Part shown: positions 1 to 6,589 of the stretch, piece by piece
How the letters are laid out: each line of letters starts with the position of its first letter
How positions within the stretch are numbered: the first letter of the stretch is position 1
From: Pseudomonadota bacterium
GTDB lineage: Bacteria > Pseudomonadota > Alphaproteobacteria > Caulobacterales > Caulobacteraceae
NCBI GenBank assembly: GCA_023433585.1
Contig: JAEZCL010000031.1
Location: 1 to 6,816 of the forward strand
Direction: 5' to 3'
DNA: 6,816 nucleotides
Program-made: the position numbers and the translations under genes
The notes under the pieces: model-generated
Databases searched by the model: none
Seen by the model: only the letters and a program-made list of their open reading frames with translations
Told to the model about the DNA's origin: nothing

Positions 1-1236
1 CAGCTGGACCCCGCCGCCGAACAGGCGCCGCAGCGCCCGGCCCAGGCGCCCCAGTTCGATCTGGCCGAGGGCCTGGTCGTGCTGGTCAACGATCAGCCGA
101 TCACCAGCTTCGAACTGCGTCAGCGCATGCTGCTGCTGATCGCCATGACCCAGGTCCAGCCCACGCCGGAGACCCTGCCGGCCATCCAGCGGCAGGCGCT
201 GAACGCCCTGATCGATGAAAAGCTCCAGATGCAGGAGCTGGCGCGCTTCGAATTCGCCCTGCCCGAAGAGGAAGTGACCGCCGAAATCGCCCAGATCGCC
301 CAGTCGGTGGGCATCACGACCGAAACCTACCTCGCCTATCTGGCTGAGATGGGCGTGCGCCCCGAAACCGTGCGCCAGCAGGTCCGCGCCCAGACGAGCT
401 GGGAGATCCTGGTGAGAGAGCGTTTCCGCAATCGCGCGCGCGTCGGCCGCAACCAGATCGAGCAGACGGTTCAGCGCATCACCGAATCCTCGGGCCGGCC
501 GCAGTATCTGGTGGGCGAGATCTTCATCGACGCCACGCGGGTCGGCGGCCAGCAGGCGGCCATGAACGGCGCCGGCCAACTGGTGCAGCAGATCATTCAG
601 GGCGCGCCCTTCATGGCGGTGGCCCAGCAATTCTCCAGCGCCCCCTCGGCCGCCAACGGCGGCGACGCCGGCTGGCTGATCCAGGGCGACGTGCCCGCCG
701 CTCTCCAGAACGCCCTGGACAACATGCAGCCGGGCCAGCTGTCGCGCCCGATCCCGGTCGAGGGCGGGGTTTACATCCTCTATCTGCGCGACAAGCGCGA
801 CGGTTCGTCCACCAGCATGGTGACCCTGCGACAGGTGATGATCGAGGCGGACCAGAACGCCTCGGACGAGGTGATCGCCGCGACCACCCAGCGCCTCAAC
901 GCCCTCAGGGGCGAGCTGACGTGCGACAACATCATCGAACGGTCGCGCCAGGAGGCCGACCTGCTGGGCGCCGACCTGGGCGAATCGGACGTGGCCGATC
1001 TGGCCCCCCAATTCCAGCAGGTGGCGCGTTCCGCCGAGGTCGGCAGCATCAGCGCGCCCGTCCGCACGCCGCTGGGCCTTCACCTGCTGGCGGTCTGCGG
1101 CCGTCGGGTCGGCGGTCCCAACGCCCCCAGCTTCGAGGAAGTCGAAATGCGCCTGCGGGGTCAGCAAATGAGCATGCTGGCGCGTCGCTACATCCGCGAC
1201 CTGCGCGAAGACGCCCACATCGACTTCAAGGGCTGA
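1..1236 (+). CDS. surA: SurA-type periplasmic chaperone / parvulin peptidyl-prolyl isomerase (5' end outside window)
   Basis: SurA escorts outer-membrane proteins through the periplasm and carries parvulin-type prolyl isomerase domains. The frame is open from base 1, so the start and signal peptide lie upstream; the GTG at 79 is an internal Val codon, not the start. The 411 visible residues begin with an Ala/Pro/Gln-rich linker (about 1-22). A SurA N-terminal domain follows (about 23-165, opening EGLVVLVNDQPITSFELRQR). A parvulin domain at about 167-266 has the hallmark GGDAGWL at 220-226 and ends VYILYLRDKR. A second, more degenerate parvulin-like segment spans about 274-371 (TPLGLHLLAV near its end). 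A C-terminal helix returns to the N-domain fold, as in the family. The downstream pdxA-rsmA order matches the classic lptD-surA-pdxA-rsmA cluster. The family call is firm; which domain is an active isomerase cannot be judged from sequence alone. Confidence 0.93.
   Translation, partial: QLDPAAEQAPQRPAQAPQFDLAEGLVVLVNDQPITSFELRQRMLLLIAMTQVQPTPETLPAIQRQALNALIDEKLQMQELARFEFALPEEEVTAEIAQIAQSVGITTETYLAYLAEMGVRPETVRQQVRAQTSWEILVRERFRNRARVGRNQIEQTVQRITESSGRPQYLVGEIFIDATRVGGQQAAMNGAGQLVQQIIQGAPFMAVAQQFSSAPSAANGGDAGWLIQGDVPAALQNALDNMQPGQLSRPIPVEGGVYILYLRDKRDGSSTSMVTLRQVMIEADQNASDEVIAATTQRLNALRGELTCDNIIERSRQEADLLGADLGESDVADLAPQFQQVARSAEVGSISAPVRTPLGLHLLAVCGRRVGGPNAPSFEEVEMRLRGQQMSMLARRYIRDLREDAHIDFKG
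1228..1232 (+). promoter_or_regulatory. Ribosome binding site for the GTG start of pdxA
   Basis: AAGGG lies inside the last codons of surA, 7 nt before GTG 1240. It favours GTG 1240 over the in-frame ATG at 1264. The ATG gives an N-terminus closer to the family (MRAPLALTLGEPAG) but has only a G-run about 15 nt upstream. Confidence 0.5.
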
Positions 1237-1239
1237 GCC

Positions 1240-2256
1240 GTGACGGGGGCGTCGGCCACGGCCATGCGCGCGCCCCTGGCCCTCACCCTGGGCGAACCCG
1301 CGGGCGTCGGCCCCGAGATCATCACCAGGGCCTGGTCCGTCCTGCGGCATGAGCCGGACGCATCCTTCATCGCGGTCGGCGACGCCCGGCTTCTGGACGG
1401 CGTTCCCCTGGTTGCCGTCGAAGACCCGGCGGACGCCGCGCGGCGGTTCGGCGACGCCCTGCCCGTGCTGGACCGTCCGGCGCCGGCGCCGGTCCATCCC
1501 GGCCGCCCCGATCCCGCCAACGCCGGCGCCGTGGCCGACTGGATCGAGATCGCAGTCAACCTGGCGCTCCAGGGCGAGGTCTCCGGCCTGGTCACCGCGC
1601 CCATCGCCAAGGCGCCGCTGTACGCTGCCGGGTTCCGCTTTCCGGGCCATACCGAATTCATCGCCGAACTGACCGCCGACAGCGCCTATTCCGGCACGCG
1701 CGGGCCGGTGATGATGCTGACGGCGAAGGATCTGCGCGCCTGCCTGGTCACCATCCACGTGCCCCTGGACGAAGCGCCCGAACTGGTCACCGACGCCCGC
1801 ATCCGGCGCACGGCGCGCGTGGTGCATGAATGCCTGAAGCGCGACCTCGGCATTGCCCGGCCGCGCCTGGCCATGGCGGCGCTGAACCCCCACGCGGGCG
1901 AAGGCGGGGCGCTGGGCCTGCAGGAGATCGAGATCCTGATCCCGGCGGCCGAGGCCCTGCGCGCCGAGGGGATCGACATCACCGACCCCCTGCCCGCCGA
2001 CACCCTGTTCCACGACGAGGCGCGCAAGGACTATGACGCGGCGGTGTGCATGTACCACGACCAGGCCCTGATCCCGGTCAAGACGCTGGACTTCTGGGGC
2101 GGGGTCAACGCCACCCTGGGTCTGCCGATCATCCGCACCTCGCCGGACCATGGGACAGGTTTCGACATCGCCGGACAGGGCGTGGCGCGGCCCGACAGCC
2201 TGATCGCCGCCGTGCGCCTGGCGGCCGAGATGGCGGCGGCGCGGGCGGGTCGATGA
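1240..2256 (+). CDS. pdxA: 4-hydroxythreonine-4-phosphate dehydrogenase
   Basis: PdxA oxidises 4-phosphohydroxy-L-threonine with NAD in the DXP-dependent pyridoxal 5'-phosphate pathway; the product condenses with 1-deoxyxylulose 5-phosphate on PdxJ. The 338-aa protein is normal length. Visible motifs are GEPAGVGPE at 18-26, PGHTE at 135-139, and the three histidines matching the metal ligands of E. coli PdxA (H166, H211, H266): H173 in TIHVPL, H218 in NPHAGEGG and H273 in MYHDQ. The C-terminal GVNATLGLPIIRTSPDHGT block is at 288-306. The start is taken as GTG 1240, 3 nt after the surA stop, because of a well-spaced AAGGG. ATG 1264 (330 aa) is a credible alternative that agrees better with family N-termini. 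The stop overlaps the rsmA start (ATGA), which implies translational coupling within one transcript. Confidence 0.96.
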   Translation: MTGASATAMRAPLALTLGEPAGVGPEIITRAWSVLRHEPDASFIAVGDARLLDGVPLVAVEDPADAARRFGDALPVLDRPAPAPVHPGRPDPANAGAVADWIEIAVNLALQGEVSGLVTAPIAKAPLYAAGFRFPGHTEFIAELTADSAYSGTRGPVMMLTAKDLRACLVTIHVPLDEAPELVTDARIRRTARVVHECLKRDLGIARPRLAMAALNPHAGEGGALGLQEIEILIPAAEALRAEGIDITDPLPADTLFHDEARKDYDAAVCMYHDQALIPVKTLDFWGGVNATLGLPIIRTSPDHGTGFDIAGQGVARPDSLIAAVRLAAEMAAARAGR

Positions 2257-3074
2257 GCGACCTGCCGTCGCTGCGCGAGACGCTGGACGCCCACGGGCTG
2301 TCGGCCAAGAAGAGCTTCGGCCAGCATTTCCTGCTGGACCTGAACGTCACCCGAAAGATCGTGCGCCTGGCCGGGCCGTTTGAGGGGCGCGCGGTGATCG
2401 AGGTCGGTCCCGGCCCCGGCGGCCTGACCCGCGCCCTGCTGGAAAGCGACGCGGGCCCGGTGGTGCTGGTCGAGAAGGACCCCCGCTTCATCCCCCTCCT
2501 GTCCGAACTGGACGACGGGTCGGGGCGGCTGCGGATCGTTCAGGCGGACGCCCTGAAAGTGAAGGAGGCCGAGCTGGTCGACGGCCCGGCGCACCTGGTG
2601 TCGAACCTGCCCTACAACGTCGGCACGCCGCTGCTCATCAAGTGGCTGACCGGGCCGTGGACGCCCCACGCCCTGACCCTGATGTTCCAGAAGGAGGTGG
2701 CCCAGCGGGTCGCCGCCGACGTGGGCGAGGACGCCTATGGCCGCCTGTCGGTCATCAGTCAGGCGGTGTGCGAGGCCCGCCTGGTCATGGACCTGCCCGC
2801 CCGCGCCTTCACCCCGCCGCCCAGGGTGGCCTCGGCGGTGGTGCACCTGACGCCCCGCGCCGACCGGCCTGAACCGGCCGTGCTGAAGCGGCTGGAGCAG
2901 GTGACGGCCGCCGCCTTCGGCCAGCGGCGCAAGATGCTGCGCTCCAGCCTGAAGCCCGTCGGCGGGACGGCCCTGTGCGCGGCGGCCGGGGTCGATCCGG
3001 ACGCCCGGGCCGAGACGGTGGACGTGGCGGGCTTCCTGCGGCTGGCCCGCGCCGCGCTTCAGGAACCGGCCTGA
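2253..3074 (+). CDS. rsmA: 16S rRNA (adenine1518-N6/adenine1519-N6)-dimethyltransferase (KsgA)
   Basis: RsmA/KsgA uses S-adenosylmethionine to dimethylate two adjacent adenosines in helix 45 of 16S rRNA during late 30S assembly; loss gives kasugamycin resistance. The 273-aa protein starts at ATG 2253, inside the ATGA overlap with pdxA. The open frame continues upstream to 2046, but that part is a shadow of pdxA. Motifs in order are SFGQHFLLD (21-29), SAM motif EVGPGPGGLT (50-59), acidic EKD (74-76), QADAL (97-101), catalytic motif IV NLPYN (118-122), FQKEVAQR (145-152), FTPPPRVASAVV (186-197) and the C-terminal FGQRRKMLRSSLK (222-234). All family-defining residues are present. Unlike E. coli, apaG and apaH do not follow. 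Confidence 0.97.
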   Translation: MSDLPSLRETLDAHGLSAKKSFGQHFLLDLNVTRKIVRLAGPFEGRAVIEVGPGPGGLTRALLESDAGPVVLVEKDPRFIPLLSELDDGSGRLRIVQADALKVKEAELVDGPAHLVSNLPYNVGTPLLIKWLTGPWTPHALTLMFQKEVAQRVAADVGEDAYGRLSVISQAVCEARLVMDLPARAFTPPPRVASAVVHLTPRADRPEPAVLKRLEQVTAAAFGQRRKMLRSSLKPVGGTALCAAAGVDPDARAETVDVAGFLRLARAALQEPA

Positions 3075-3095
3075 ACCGGCGCCGTTACGGCGTTC

Positions 3096-3164
3096 ATGGA
3101 AAAGCTGTTCATCCGCTTCGCCAAGGCGGCGGCGAAACCGGCGGGCAAGGCGAAGGCCGCGTGA
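3096..3164 (+). CDS. Candidate 22-aa mini-ORF coupled to the SemiSWEET gene
   Basis: ATG 3096 opens 22 codons of a basic, Lys/Ala-rich peptide beginning MEKLFIRFAK and ending GKAKAA. Its TGA (3162-3164) overlaps the GTG start of the next gene as GTGA, the same 4-nt arrangement seen between pdxA and rsmA. It begins 21 nt after the rsmA stop. No strong Shine-Dalgarno is visible before it; a 5-bp hairpin CGCCG-TTA-CGGCG (3080-3092) sits just upstream. It could be a leader peptide that feeds ribosomes to the membrane-protein gene. It could also be a remnant: the opening weakly resembles N-termini I recall from low-affinity iron permease-type proteins (inference only). Chance is also possible, since short ORFs are common at this GC content. 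Confidence 0.35.
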   Translation: MEKLFIRFAKAAAKPAGKAKAA

Positions 3165-3445
3165 ACGCCCAGATCCTGGCCAACGCCGTGGGGGTCGGCG
3201 CGGCGCTGTGCACCATCGTCAGCTTCGTGCCGCAGATCGTGAAGATCATCCGCGAGCGGGATGCGTCCTCGGTGTCCCTGCGCATGTACGCCCTGACCGT
3301 CAGCGCCTTCTCGCTGTGGACGGTCTACGGCGTGATGCTGGACGCCTGGCCTCTGGTGGCGGCGAACGCCGTGTCGCTGATGCTGGCGGCGACGGCGCTG
3401 GTCTGCAAATGGCGGTTCCGGGACGGTGACCCCGAGCGGGGCTAG
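3161..3445 (+). CDS. SemiSWEET-family (PQ-loop) three-helix transporter
   Basis: SemiSWEETs are roughly 90-aa bacterial half-transporters with one three-helix bundle that dimerise in the inner membrane; characterised members carry sugars. This 94-aa protein has three hydrophobic segments at about 5-27, 40-60 and 63-83. The PQ motif is in SFVPQIVKI (21-29), followed by the typical RDASSVSLRMY and SLWTVYGVM (51-59, aromatic W53 and Y56). Asn69 in the third helix matches the conserved pocket asparagine. The start is GTG 3161: no ATG, GTG or TTG start precedes it closely in frame, helix 1 begins at once, and GAAGG (3152-3156) lies 4 nt upstream. The open frame reaching back to 2975 is only an rsmA shadow. 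The substrate cannot be told from sequence. Co-transcription with surA-pdxA-rsmA is likely but does not imply a shared pathway. Confidence 0.87.
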   Translation: MNAQILANAVGVGAALCTIVSFVPQIVKIIRERDASSVSLRMYALTVSAFSLWTVYGVMLDAWPLVAANAVSLMLAATALVCKWRFRDGDPERG

Positions 3446-3467
3446 GTTCAATCAGCTTTCAGCCTTT

Positions 3468-3605
3468 ACCCGTCATTCCGGGGCGCTCGAAGAGCGAACC
3501 CGGAACCCAGGGGACCGGGCTCGGCGACGGGAAAGTCACCTGACCGTCTGTGCAAATCCCCTGGGTTCCGGGTTCTTCGCTGCGCGAAGCCCCGGAATGA
3601 CGGGT
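3468..3605. repeat. 138-bp nested inverted repeat (cloverleaf-like palindrome), possible bidirectional terminator or MITE/REP-type element
   Basis: The outer arms are perfect 17-bp inverted copies: ACCCGTCATTCCGGGGC (3468-3484) and its complement (3589-3605). The inner arms are perfect 18-bp copies: AACCCGGAACCCAGGGGA (3497-3514) and its complement (3557-3574). The gaps between outer and inner arms form their own hairpins, CGCTC-GAA-GAGCG (3484-3496) and CTTCGC-TGC-GCGAAG (3575-3589). The 42-nt centre has a weaker GACGG...CCGTC pair (3526-3530 with 3544-3548). The element fills most of the gap between two convergent genes, so it could end transcription from both sides, although no T-run follows. 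Arms with CATTCCGGGG and CCCGGAACCCAGG resemble dispersed palindromic repeats known to me in alphaproteobacterial intergenic regions. No transposase is present. Confidence 0.85.
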
Positions 3606-3633
3606 GGGAATGCAACGTGAATGTCGATCCGCC

Positions 3634-4872
<1,239 letters not shown>

Positions 4873-4879
4873 GAGGCGA

Positions 4880-4886
4880 CTCCCCT
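4880..4886 (-). promoter_or_regulatory. Ribosome binding site of the dipeptidase gene
   Basis: AGGGGAG on the minus strand, 7 nt before ATG 4872. It is the clearest Shine-Dalgarno in the window and decides the start in favour of the signal-peptide form. Confidence 0.7.
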
Positions 4887-4895
4887 GATCTGACC

Positions 4896-4942
4896 CGGCC
4901 ACAGTGGGCGCCTTGGCCGTGCGACACAAGCGCCCGTGGCCG
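4896..4942. promoter_or_regulatory. Imperfect inverted repeat in the dipeptidase-hemF divergent region
   Basis: CGGCCAC (4896-4902) pairs with GTGGCCG (4936-4942), GGGCGC (4906-4911) with GCGCCC (4930-4935), and TTG (4913-4915) with CAA (4927-4929). Two small bulges (AGT and C) are on the left arm, and the loop is 11 nt. It could be a leader-RNA hairpin of either divergent transcript or a DNA dyad for a regulator. In sequence this GC-rich, partial chance pairing is possible. No convincing -35/-10 pair was seen in the 113-bp gap. Confidence 0.35.
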
Positions 4943-4950
4943 CCTGGCCT

Positions 4951-4967
4951 GTTGCGCAGCGCGCAAC
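4951..4967. promoter_or_regulatory. Perfect 7-bp dyad upstream of hemF, candidate operator
   Basis: GTTGCGC-AGC-GCGCAAC is a perfect palindrome with a 3-nt spacer, ending 18 nt before the hemF ATG. That position suits repressor binding near the hemF transcription start. It does not match the FNR/FixK consensus (TTGAT-N4-ATCAA) that often controls heme genes in alphaproteobacteria, and I cannot name the binding protein. Confidence 0.4.
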
Positions 4968-4985
4968 CGTGGTTTCAATCACCGC

Positions 4986-5864
4986 ATGACCCATGCGACC
5001 GACCCCGCCCTGGATGACCGCAAGGCCCGCGCCCGCGCCTGGTTCGAGGAATTGCGCGACCGCATCTGCGCCGCTTTCGAGGCGCTGGAGGACGACGCGC
5101 CCGGCGACCTGTATCCCGGCGATCCGGGCCGGTTCACGCGCACTGCGTGGACGCGTGAGGGCGGCGGTGGCGGCGTCATGGGCATGATGCACGGCCGCCT
5201 GTTCGAGAAGGTGGGGGTGCATGTCTCCACCGTCCACGGCGAATTCCCGGCCGACTATGCGAAACAGGTTCCGGGCGCAGAGCAGGACCCGCGCTTCTTC
5301 GCTACGGGCATCAGCCTGATCGCCCATATGAGAAGCCCGCGCGTCCCGGCGGTGCACATGAACACCCGCTTCATCGCCACGACGAAAAGCTGGTTCGGCG
5401 GCGGCGCGGACCTGACGCCCCTGCTGGCGTTCCAGCGCGAACAGGATTTTCCCGACGCGGTCGAATTCCACGCGGCCATGAAGGCGGCCTGCGACGCCCA
5501 CGACCCGGCCTGGCATGCGAAATACAAGGCCTGGTGCGACGAGTATTTCTTCCTGCCCCACCGCAACGAGCCGCGCGGGATCGGAGGCATATTCTATGAC
5601 CATCACGACAGCGGCGACTGGGAGCGGGACTTCGCCTTCACCCGCGACGTGGGACTGGCGTTCCTGGACATCTATCCGCGTCTGGTGCGCGGCCGCATGG
5701 ACGAACCGTGGTCGGATGCAGAACGTGAAGAACAGCTGATAAGGCGCGGGCGATACGTGGAATTCAACCTGCTCTATGACCGGGGAACCACCTTCGGCCT
5801 GAAGACCGGCGGCAATGTGGACTCGATCCTTAGCTCCATGCCGCCCGAGGTGAAGTGGCCTTAA
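4986..5864 (+). CDS. hemF: Oxygen-dependent coproporphyrinogen III oxidase
   Basis: HemF uses O2 to decarboxylate two propionates of coproporphyrinogen III to vinyl groups, giving protoporphyrinogen IX in heme synthesis; it is a soluble cytoplasmic homodimer. The 292-aa length is normal. Motifs are REGGGGG (57-63), KVGVHVS (75-81), HMNTRF (124-129), WFGGGADLTP (136-145), YFFLPHRNEPRGIGG (187-201) and RGRYVEFNLLYDRGTTFGL (254-272). Histidines H114, H124, H162 and H192 correspond by spacing to the four metal-site histidines reported for E. coli HemF (96, 106, 145, 175). The ATG at 4986 is the only sensible start, but no Shine-Dalgarno is apparent before it (GTTTCAATCACCGC), so initiation may be weak or leaderless. 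The gene stands alone behind a 113-bp divergent region with two dyads. Its stop overlaps that of the convergent gene. Confidence 0.97.
   Translation: MTHATDPALDDRKARARAWFEELRDRICAAFEALEDDAPGDLYPGDPGRFTRTAWTREGGGGGVMGMMHGRLFEKVGVHVSTVHGEFPADYAKQVPGAEQDPRFFATGISLIAHMRSPRVPAVHMNTRFIATTKSWFGGGADLTPLLAFQREQDFPDAVEFHAAMKAACDAHDPAWHAKYKAWCDEYFFLPHRNEPRGIGGIFYDHHDSGDWERDFAFTRDVGLAFLDIYPRLVRGRMDEPWSDAEREEQLIRRGRYVEFNLLYDRGTTFGLKTGGNVDSILSSMPPEVKWP
5861..5864. other. Shared TTAA: overlapping stop codons of convergent genes
   Basis: hemF ends with TAA at 5862-5864 and the minus-strand amidotransferase ends with TAA at 5863-5861. The palindrome TTAA serves both, so the coding regions overlap by 4 bp and leave no room for an intergenic terminator. 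The mRNA 3' ends must overlap, or terminators lie inside the coding regions. Confidence 0.9.
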
Positions 5865-6589
5865 ATCCCGCTGCCGCCCGCCTCGGTCGGGGGCGGCGTG
5901 CCCAGCAGGAAGGCGCGGATCCAGGCGGTCATCAGGGCGCGGTCATTGGGCCGCCGAAGACTGGTGATCGCTTCGTCGGCCACCGCATCGGGGATGCGGC
6001 CGCGCCGGAGTTCCACCAGGGCGGCGGCGTAGGCGGGCTGGAATTCCGGGTGGCACTGGAACGACACGGCGTCGGCGCCCCAGGCCAGGCCCGCATGAGG
6101 CGTGAAGGCGCAGGCGGCGATCACCCGGGCGTCGGGCGAGACCGCCACCACCTGATCCTGGTGCGACACGGGAATGGCCACGCTGTCGGCTTTGGGAAAC
6201 ATCCAGGGCTCATGCCCCAGGATGTCATAGCGGTGCAGGCCGACGCCCCAGCCCCGATCCGACTTCTCGACACGCCCGCCGAACGCCTGGGCCATGGCCT
6301 GATGGCCGAAGCAGATGCCCAGGATGCGGGTGCGCCCCCGCGCGGCCTGAAGCCAGTCGATCAGGCGGGGAATCCAGAAATGATCCTCATAGACCCCGGC
6401 GGCCGATCCGGTGACCACGACGCCCTCGAAGGCTGAGGGATCGTCAGGCAGGCGTCCTTCCTGCACGTTGAACCGCGTGGTGGGCACGCCGTCGCCCAAG
6501 AGGGTGCGAAAGCGCGCGGGATAGTCGTCGTAGTCGTCGCGCAGCGCCTCGGGCGGGACGCCGGTCTCGAGAATGGCGATGCGGCTCAT
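5861..6589 (-). CDS. Stand-alone class I glutamine amidotransferase (GuaA-type GATase domain)
   Basis: The 242-aa protein is a single class I (triad) GATase domain, which hydrolyses glutamine to release ammonia or acts on gamma-glutamyl substrates. The nucleophile elbow is GICFGHQ (91-97, Cys93), and His180 and Glu182 in CHPEF complete the triad. VVVTGSAAGVYED (57-69) is the oxyanion-side glycine motif, and VSHQDQV (141-147) is typical of the COG0518 GMP-synthase-like group. No ATP-pyrophosphatase synthetase domain is attached, so it is not GMP synthase itself. Its partner or substrate is unknown; gamma-glutamyl hydrolase-like catabolism is one possibility. The start ATG 6589 overlaps the upstream ORF's stop by one base (TGATG), so it is probably translated by coupling. 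The residue-5 to residue-54 region is repeated in that upstream ORF. Confidence 0.92.
   Translation of the reverse strand: MSRIAILETGVPPEALRDDYDDYPARFRTLLGDGVPTTRFNVQEGRLPDDPSAFEGVVVTGSAAGVYEDHFWIPRLIDWLQAARGRTRILGICFGHQAMAQAFGGRVEKSDRGWGVGLHRYDILGHEPWMFPKADSVAIPVSHQDQVVAVSPDARVIAACAFTPHAGLAWGADAVSFQCHPEFQPAYAAALVELRRGRIPDAVADEAITSLRRPNDRALMTAWIRAFLLGTPPPTEAGGSGI
6425..6574 (-). repeat. Direct repeat, downstream copy (inside the intact amidotransferase)
   Basis: These are codons 6-55 of the amidotransferase (ILETG to the Glu of AFEG). The segment is repeated 242 bp away at 6667-6816. By hand count there are 18 base differences in 150 (about 88% identity) and 4 amino-acid differences in 50. 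A 50-nt run is identical (6519-6568 against 6761-6810). Confidence 0.9.

Noticed and set aside
2031..2846. 271-aa minus-strand open frame opposite pdxA and rsmA
   Set aside because: It lies antisense to two genes with full motif support. Its low-complexity Gly/Arg/Gln composition is typical of GC-driven open antisense frames, and no family motif is visible.
3080..3092. Hairpin CGCCG-TTA-CGGCG after rsmA as a terminator
   Set aside because: The stem is only 5 bp with no T-run, and a downstream gene follows in operon-like overlap, so termination here is unlikely.
3426..3620. 64-aa plus-strand open frame in the 3446-3633 gap
   Set aside because: It translates almost entirely across the nested palindrome, and the end of the SemiSWEET gene overlaps its start. 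It is a by-product of the repeat; the gap holds no supported gene.
4873..4929. Longer dipeptidase N-terminus from an upstream start at 4929
   Set aside because: It would place 19 polar residues before a good Sec signal peptide and ignore the well-spaced AGGGGAG before ATG 4872.
5855..6436. 193-aa plus-strand open frame opposite the amidotransferase
   Set aside because: It is antisense to the triad-bearing amidotransferase and has no motif or start signal.
6519..6540. Short GTCGTC-type microrepeat as a tandem repeat array
   Set aside because: It is simply the codons for DDYDDY in both amidotransferase copies; there is no array, and no CRISPR-like spacing anywhere in the window.
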